Below, one piece after another: positions 29,184 through 29,830 of a stretch of 29,830 nt of DNA. The stretch is from Phallusia fumigata (lineage: Eukaryota > Chordata > Ascidiacea > Phlebobranchia > Ascidiidae), in the NCBI GenBank assembly GCA_008931825.1, contig QXVZ01016760.1, positions 1 through 29,830 of the forward strand, written 5' to 3'. The stretch's first letter is position 1. Each line of letters begins with the position of its first letter. The position numbers and the translations under genes were made by a program. Below the pieces are notes generated by a model, which was not told the origin of the DNA, made no database searches, and saw only the letters and a list, made by a program, of their open reading frames with translations.

Positions 29184-29830
29184 CTGCACAAAATCACAAT
29201 TTTTAACAGCAATGAATATATTACTTAAGCAACCTCAATGTTTTCTAGGCATGAAATGATGCTTACAACTTCACATTTGTATATCACCACAATTCAAAAG
29301 CTGGAAACGTTAACTAAAAGAGTGTCTGACAACAGTGATACCATTCGACACTACCACACACACACACACTGTTTAAAAAGGATATACATTCAGTAATTTT
29401 TGTTTTGTTGGGTCCAATAGTTTCTTAAGCTTTTTATGTCAGGATTGTTTTTGCAAACAGAAACACATGGGTCCTCACACATGTGCAGTTGTAGATAATG
29501 CATTTTTCTAGATATATTCCAAAATTGCAGGGTAACACCTTTTAGGGCAGGGGTCTCAAACTTAAATGTCATCGAGGGCCATATAAAAACTTTAAAGTAA
29601 CTCAAGGGCCGCACTATGGAAAGTTGTGCTGCGGTCATTTTGCAAATGTCAATCACTACGCTTGCTCTTATCAGTTTATTACTGTGCTTAGGTAATTTGC
29701 ACAAAATTTCGCACAATTTTTTCGGATTCAGCTATCACACTTCTTTAATACCGATAGACCAAAACAAGCTGATCAACAGAAATATAGCAAGGTAAAAGAG
29801 TCAGCTGTGCAGCCATCTTTAGGCCTATTT
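29184..29830. other. Intron or 5' region of the RNF213-like gene beyond the first visible exon
   Basis: No supported exon. It contains a short (CA)n run at 29355-29369 and a hAT-like terminus at 29548. Confidence 0.5.
29548..29830. mobile_element. hAT-like element, left end (runs off the window)
   Basis: CAGGGGTCTCAAACTT followed by CATCGAGGGCC and a second AAGGGCCGC is the common form of a hAT non-autonomous terminus. It is preceded by TTTTAGGG. The other end is not seen. Confidence 0.5.

Noticed and set aside
29390-29716. 108-codon minus-strand frame
   Set aside because: It runs through a hAT-like terminus, lacks family features, and has no phase-compatible link to the next exon.
1-29830. 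tRNA or rRNA genes
   Set aside because: No cloverleaf or rRNA signature was noticed on either strand.

Overview
This is a eukaryotic, intron-rich, AT-rich window. The gene families are animal: an ARL6IP1-like reticulon-homology protein, an IRAK/Pelle-like protein kinase, and a very large RNF213-type AAA+/RING E3 ligase. Short introns, compact spacing and very high apparent allelic divergence (6 differences in one 113-bp overlap) fit a polymorphic marine invertebrate chordate such as an ascidian. That organism call is inference. Seven single 'n' positions (2994, 12494, 16238, 17566, 18734, 22614, 22986) are contig joins. At four of them the sequence after the n repeats the end of the sequence before it, at exactly the same length, so these are unmerged allelic overlaps.

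Layout. 194-2255 (minus): four exons of an ARL6IP1-like ER membrane-shaping protein; its last exon lies off the left edge. 2256-4054: divergent intergenic region with a fold-back transposable element. 4055/4295-7749 (plus): a six- or seven-exon kinase gene with an intact kinase domain, an HGD catalytic loop, three symmetric 93-bp linker exons and a C-terminal TPR-like helical region. 7750-8713: short intergenic region between convergent gene ends, holding a decayed copy of the last RNF213 exon. 8714-29183 (minus): eighteen recognisable exons of an RNF213-like gene, with its 5' part off the right edge. One giant exon (13566-22366 as assembled, 7,340 nt once three overlaps are collapsed) encodes two intact AAA+ ATPase modules, a RING finger and an RZ-type zinc finger. 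Two parts of the gene are missing from the assembly: an exon or exons between 25352 and 22366 (AAA/P-loop region preceding the giant exon), and the 5' part of the exon cut by the n at 12494.

Mobile DNA includes two 220-bp hAT-type MITEs (5607-5826 and 9440-9659), a 53-bp relic of the same TIR type (1837-1889), further hAT-like ends (27818, 29548), a degraded RTE-like LINE (23149-24910) and a short interspersed element inserted into it (about 24119-24464).

How the genes may relate: RNF213 family members act in lipid-droplet biology and cell-autonomous immunity. IRAK/Pelle-type kinases signal in innate immunity. The two genes sit tail to tail, and the segment just after the kinase domain carries a short motif that resembles one I recall from the vertebrate RNF213 C-terminal region. 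A functional partnership is a hypothesis only.
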